Assembly: GCA_002315195.1 (NCBI GenBank)
Contig: DCGD01000013.1
Coordinates: 1-11,775 of the forward strand
Origin: Prevotellaceae bacterium UBA1787
Lineage (GTDB): Bacteria; Bacteroidota; Bacteroidia; Bacteroidales; Bacteroidaceae
DNA length: 11,775 bases
Reading direction: 5' to 3'
The first letter of the stretch is position 1. Each line of letters starts with the position of its first letter. Positions 7,560 through 11,775 of this stretch are shown piece by piece. The position numbers were made by a program, and so were the translations under genes. The notes beneath the pieces were generated by a model. It searched no databases, was not told the origin of the DNA, and was given only the letters and a program-made list of their open reading frames with translations.

Positions 7560-8915
7560 TTAATGACCACCCAAGGCCGAGTACAATGCGACCATGGCCT
7601 GCGCACCACTGCTGTAGTTCTCCACCTCGTCATACTGGGCCTGCAACAAATTTTGAAGGGCTATCAACACCTCAATGTAAGTTGAAGTGCCATTGTTCAT
7701 AAGTTCCTGAGTCGCCATGACGGTCTCGTTCAGGGAAGCGACCTGTTTTTGGAACAATGGTATCTTGTCGGCGGAAGCCTTGCAGTCACCCAATGCGTTC
7801 CCTATTTCATGCACTGCATCTATCACGGTCTTTCGGAAATTGACGACAGCCTTCTGCTGCTCCAAACGTGATATCTTCAAGTCCGCACGCAAACGACCAC
7901 CCTGGAAAATGGGCTGAGTCAATGAACCAATGCCCTGCACAAACCAAGTTTGTGGAACCATCCAGCCACCATTGGCGGTAATGGCAATATTGGGATAAAG
8001 ATTGCCTTTGCTGATTTGCATGTTGTAGAAAGCAGTTTCCATCTGACGTTCAGCAGCCCTGACATCGGGTCTGAATTTCATGATGTCGGAAGGCACCCCG
8101 ACACCAAGTGTTGACGGAAAGTCCAATTGATTGGGAACACTTCGGGGAATTGAAAAATAAGGTTTATCCAACAATCGGCATATTGAATGTTCCGTTTGAT
8201 TGATGGCTCGTTCCAAGGTGATTATATTCGCACGAAGGCTTTCAAGCTGCGCGCTGGTCTGATGCACGGCAGCACTCGTATAACTTCCCGCCTCAAACAA
8301 AGCCTGCACACTTTCCAACGTCTTCTCATAGAGAGACACCATCTTCTGCGAAATGACAAGCTGCCTGTCCTGGCTCAGCAATTGATAGTAAAGCGTGGCA
8401 ACAGCCGAAATCAACCGGCACGTCACCGCCTGCCTATAATCTTGTGCGTATTCAAGTTCCGACTTCGCCTTGCGCCGCGAGTTGGTAATCTTTGCACCGA
8501 ACACATCCAACTGCCACTGCGAACTGACACCCAATGAATACTGCCAAGGTTCGTTTAAATTGACATTTTTGGAAACGCCGCCGGTGGGAGAAAACGCCAA
8601 TGTCGGCAGATATGCCAATCGTGACGTTTTGTACATAATCTGCGCCTCATCTATATTCAGCATGGCGGTCTGCAAATCCGTACTGCTGGAAAGAGCGGTA
8701 TCAATCAAATTTTTCAAGTATCCATCCTGAAAAAATTCACGCCATCCCACCTGCGCCAAACTCTGGCCATTATCTACTTTCTCCTCACCGTAAATGTTCT
8801 CCGGTATCTTGGCTGTTGACTCGTATTTCTCATACACACCGCAACCCGACAACAGCGATGCCGCCAGCATCGCACCAAGGAAAGTGAAATGAATATTTAC
8901 CTTTTTTGTTCTCAT
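7560..8915 (-). CDS. RND efflux outer-membrane factor, OprM/NodT-type lipoprotein
   Basis: This 451-residue TolC-like protein forms the outer-membrane channel of a tripartite efflux pump. The N-terminus is a lipoprotein signal with lipobox LLSG-Cys25, so the mature protein should be lipid-anchored in the outer membrane. Two outer-membrane efflux repeats follow (about residues 60-248 and 270-448), each with a long helical hairpin and short beta-strand parts. FRPDVRAAERQM (281-292) is a hallmark of the NodT/OprM branch, and the ending LYSALGG is also typical. Length is usual for the family (about 450-480). It starts 5 bp after the stop of the RND permease and is closed by a strong hairpin, so the two are surely one operon. 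The substrate cannot be told from sequence. Confidence 0.95.
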   Translation of the reverse strand: MRTKKVNIHFTFLGAMLAASLLSGCGVYEKYESTAKIPENIYGEEKVDNGQSLAQVGWREFFQDGYLKNLIDTALSSSTDLQTAMLNIDEAQIMYKTSRLAYLPTLAFSPTGGVSKNVNLNEPWQYSLGVSSQWQLDVFGAKITNSRRKAKSELEYAQDYRQAVTCRLISAVATLYYQLLSQDRQLVISQKMVSLYEKTLESVQALFEAGSYTSAAVHQTSAQLESLRANIITLERAINQTEHSICRLLDKPYFSIPRSVPNQLDFPSTLGVGVPSDIMKFRPDVRAAERQMETAFYNMQISKGNLYPNIAITANGGWMVPQTWFVQGIGSLTQPIFQGGRLRADLKISRLEQQKAVVNFRKTVIDAVHEIGNALGDCKASADKIPLFQKQVASLNETVMATQELMNNGTSTYIEVLIALQNLLQAQYDEVENYSSGAQAMVALYSALGGH

Positions 8916-8920
8916 AATTA

Positions 8921-11775
8921 CTATATTGACTGTTCTTCCTCCTCTGAACGGGCAGGACTGAATTTATCATGGATTGACTGAAATACGATGTAGAAAGCAG
9001 GGGTAACGAACAGCAAAGCAACGGTACCCACGGTCATTCCCCCTATGACGCCCCAAGCCAAAGACCAGTTACCACGCGCTCCCGCTCCCGACTCAATCGC
9101 CAACGGAAGCATACCCAATATCATGGTGGCGACAGTCATAAGAATAGGACGCAGACGATCCTTTGCGGCTCCCAGTGCAGACTGGAATATGGTCTCTCCC
9201 TCCGCATGATGCTGAACGGCGAACTCCGTAATAAGGATGGCCGTTTTGCACAACAAGCCGATAAGCATGATGACACCGGTCTGCAAATAGACATTGTTGC
9301 CATTTCCCATAAGGTACTCCAACGGTTTTACGAAAAGGAAAGATCCAAACAAGCCGAACGGTACGGTCATGATAACGGCAAATGGTATCCATACGCTGTT
9401 GTACAGACAGGAAAGTATCAAGTAGATTAACAACACACACAGGCAATATATGTACAAAGTCATGTTGCTGTTGGCCGATGCGTTTTCTTCGCGGGCCATA
9501 CCTGCATATTCATAGCCGTAGCCTGCGGGATACACCTCGCTGTAAATACGCTCAATCTCTTTTCGCAAATCACTCTTTGTATAATCGCCGCCGGGCATGG
9601 CACAAACCTGTATCGCGTCAAACAGATTGAAATGCTTTTCGAATGAAGAGGCCAATTTAGGAGTAAGCGTTGCGAACTGTGATATTGGTGCCATCTGCCC
9701 TACACCTGTGCGCACGGAAATTTGCGTCAAATCTTCCTGACTTTTTCTGTACTCGGGAGCCGCCTGGATGTTCAACTGATACACCTTGCCGTATTGTGTG
9801 TAATTACCCACATATGAACCGGCAAGATAAGTTCCGACGGTACGCAGCACATCGGCCGGCGATACACCCATACGCTTGCACTCGGCAGCGTTCACATTTA
9901 TGTCGTATTTTGGATAGTCCATGGAATATGACGTGGAGGCAAAAGCCACAACGGGTGATTCGTTCAACTTCTGAAGGAACTGATTCGTCAAGTCAACAAA
10001 TTTCTGGTGGTCTCCACTTCCCGATTTGTCCTCCATGTACAAATCAATGAAACTACCTGTTCCATATCCCGGAATCTGAGGCATTTGGAATGCGGAGACT
10101 TTCGCTTCGGGTATGGCTGTTGAACAAAGCGCAGGTATCTGTTCATAGGCTATCTTGAGACTGGAGAAAGCCTCACGATTCGACCAATTCTTAAGTCTTA
10201 CAATCAAGCTTCCGAAATTTGAACCCGTACCTGAAGACATGCCATAGCCGGCAACGGTGGTCACCTTCTCCACTTCGGGCAAAGCCTCCACAATCTTGGA
10301 CACTTTTTCCAAAGTCTTTTCCGTTTCATTGAGGTATGTGCCGGGCGCAAGCGCAACGTCACACAACACCGAACCCTGATCTTCCTCAGGAACCAAATCC
10401 TCTTTGGCGTTTGACATCATGAACACCATCAAACCTATTGCGATTACGAACATCACCATGGAAACCGCAGGGCGTTTTATCCACATGGCAATAGCCTTGT
10501 TGTACTTGGTTGCCAACGCTGAATAAGAGGCGTTGTAGGCTTTCTTCGTCAACGCGGACAGACTTAGTCCCGACCTGGTGGCGTCACTGTTGCTCTTTAT
10601 TTTCATCATGATGGCACACATTGCAGGACAAAGAGTCAAAGCCGACACCATGGACAATCCAACGGACGTGGCAATGGTCACGCCAAACTGCGTGAAGAAC
10701 GAACCACTTGTGCCTGGCATGAACGTAACGGGAATGAACACGGCCATAAACACCAATGTACAGGAAACAATCGCCAGACGGACCTCGCTCATGGCGTCAC
10801 TTGTGGCGCGACGGACGGACTTGTAACTGCCCGTCTCCAACTTGGCCATCACAGCCTCAACAACCACTATGGCATCATCAACGACCGTACCGATGGCAAG
10901 AACCAACGCAAAAAGCGTCAGGAGATTCAACGAAAATCCCGCCAGCTTGACACAGGCAAAGGTTCCGATAAGGGATACGATAATGGATACCGACGGTATG
11001 AACGTAGCGCTGAAATCCTGAAGGAAAAAAAACACTACCAAGATTACCAGGATAATCGCTATGATGAGAGTCTCAATGACCGAATCCATGGAAGCTTCAA
11101 GGAAATCGTTGGAACACTGCAGGACATTGAATTCCAACCCTGCCGGTAAGGTTTTCTTCACTTCTTCGTACATCTTGAATATTTCCTCGTTCACCTGTGA
11201 AGCGTTTGCTCCCGGAGCCTGATTCACGATATACATGGAACAAGGCGTTCCCTCACTGTTACAACGGAAATTATAGAATTTGCTCCCAAGTTCCACATCC
11301 GCCACGTCACTCATTCGGAGGACGTTTCCATCGGGGAGCGATTTCACCACAATTTGCCTGAACTCGTCAATTGTCTGCAACTGACCCTTGTATTCAATAT
11401 CCAATTTGTAGGTTTCGCCTTCGAAACCACCTGTAGGTGTCACGATGTTCTGTTCACCGATTGCAACGGCGATTTCTTCCGGGGTAATATTATAGGTAGC
11501 CATCACATTGGGTTTCAACCACACGCGCAAAGCGTATGGGTTACCCAAGAGTTGCACGTTTCCGACACCGGAGATACGCTTAAGTTGAGGAAGAATGTTA
11601 ATATCGATGTAGTTGGTAAGAAAACTCTCGTCAAACTGTCCGTTGGTACATCGAATCTGCGTCATCTGCAAGATTGAGTTTTGGTTTTTCTCGCAAGTCA
11701 CACCCACCTTCGTAACCTCCGGGGGCAAAACGCCAAGAGCCTTGGAGATGCGGTTTTGAACAAGCACGCAAGCCA
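8921..11775 (-). CDS. RND-family (HAE1/AcrB-like) efflux permease, N-terminus outside window
   Basis: The frame runs off the right edge. Counting from the GTG at 11767, 948 residues are visible; that GTG is internal, since the frame stays open to the edge and aligns by eye to about AcrB residue 100-110. The whole protein would be near the usual 1,050 residues. It is the inner-membrane, proton-driven pump of a tripartite efflux system. The proton-relay residues are kept: the two aspartates in GTVVDDAIVVVE (visible residues 297-298, matching AcrB Asp407/408) and the lysine in GLLCKTAILITEFA (841, matching Lys940). The two halves repeat the expected pattern, with periplasmic porter domains before about 230 and at about 455-765, each followed by a membrane block. 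RLRPILMT and the glycine-rich SGAGARGN near the C-terminus fit the family. The outer-membrane factor follows 5 bp later. No adaptor (AcrA-like) gene is visible; it is expected to lie upstream. Drug specificity is unknown. Confidence 0.96.
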   Translation of the reverse strand, partial: ACVLVQNRISKALGVLPPEVTKVGVTCEKNQNSILQMTQIRCTNGQFDESFLTNYIDINILPQLKRISGVGNVQLLGNPYALRVWLKPNVMATYNITPEEIAVAIGEQNIVTPTGGFEGETYKLDIEYKGQLQTIDEFRQIVVKSLPDGNVLRMSDVADVELGSKFYNFRCNSEGTPCSMYIVNQAPGANASQVNEEIFKMYEEVKKTLPAGLEFNVLQCSNDFLEASMDSVIETLIIAIILVILVVFFFLQDFSATFIPSVSIIVSLIGTFACVKLAGFSLNLLTLFALVLAIGTVVDDAIVVVEAVMAKLETGSYKSVRRATSDAMSEVRLAIVSCTLVFMAVFIPVTFMPGTSGSFFTQFGVTIATSVGLSMVSALTLCPAMCAIMMKIKSNSDATRSGLSLSALTKKAYNASYSALATKYNKAIAMWIKRPAVSMVMFVIAIGLMVFMMSNAKEDLVPEEDQGSVLCDVALAPGTYLNETEKTLEKVSKIVEALPEVEKVTTVAGYGMSSGTGSNFGSLIVRLKNWSNREAFSSLKIAYEQIPALCSTAIPEAKVSAFQMPQIPGYGTGSFIDLYMEDKSGSGDHQKFVDLTNQFLQKLNESPVVAFASTSYSMDYPKYDINVNAAECKRMGVSPADVLRTVGTYLAGSYVGNYTQYGKVYQLNIQAAPEYRKSQEDLTQISVRTGVGQMAPISQFATLTPKLASSFEKHFNLFDAIQVCAMPGGDYTKSDLRKEIERIYSEVYPAGYGYEYAGMAREENASANSNMTLYIYCLCVLLIYLILSCLYNSVWIPFAVIMTVPFGLFGSFLFVKPLEYLMGNGNNVYLQTGVIMLIGLLCKTAILITEFAVQHHAEGETIFQSALGAAKDRLRPILMTVATMILGMLPLAIESGAGARGNWSLAWGVIGGMTVGTVALLFVTPAFYIVFQSIHDKFSPARSEEEEQSI

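Noticed and set aside
1..11775. tRNA genes, CRISPR arrays, insertion-sequence ends, phage or toxin-antitoxin genes
   Set aside because: Scanning both strands by eye found no tRNA T-loop and CCA pattern in the gaps, no spaced direct repeats, no terminal inverted repeats with target duplications, and no such protein families.

Overview
The window looks like chromosomal DNA of a Bacteroidales bacterium, probably Prevotella or a close relative. The reasons are candidate promoters of the Bacteroidetes type (TAnnTTTG at -7), an enlarged leucyl-tRNA synthetase of the Bacteroidetes type, few Shine-Dalgarno sites, and a PorZ-type beta-propeller protein. The genus is inferred from the look of the proteins; no search was run. 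All seven genes lie on the minus strand, so the story reads from right to left.

Right part (about 7.5-11.8 kb): an RND-family (HAE1/AcrB-like) efflux permease, cut at its N-terminus by the window edge, is followed 5 bp later by an OprM/NodT-type outer-membrane efflux lipoprotein. Together they form most of a tripartite drug or metabolite pump; the periplasmic adaptor is not in the window and is probably just upstream. A strong hairpin terminator closes this unit.

Middle (4.35-7.56 kb): leuS, for leucyl-tRNA synthetase, starts a new transcription unit. Its 372-bp upstream gap holds a good Bacteroidetes promoter, a possible second promoter further upstream, and two perfect inverted repeats that no annotated feature explains.

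Left part (1-4.35 kb): after a 369-bp gap come a YitT-family membrane protein, a fucosyltransferase-like glycosyltransferase whose start overlaps the yitT stop by 4 bp, the house-cleaning nucleotide pyrophosphatase RdgB/HAM1, and the first 529 residues of a secreted PorZ-like beta-propeller protein. Spacing suggests that yitT, the glycosyltransferase and rdgB are one operon, with porZ 71 bp further on and possibly co-transcribed.

I found no RNA genes, insertion sequences, CRISPR arrays, phage genes or a clearly new multi-gene system. The points most worth a second look are the glycosyltransferase placed inside a housekeeping operon just ahead of porZ, and the symmetric elements around the leuS promoter.
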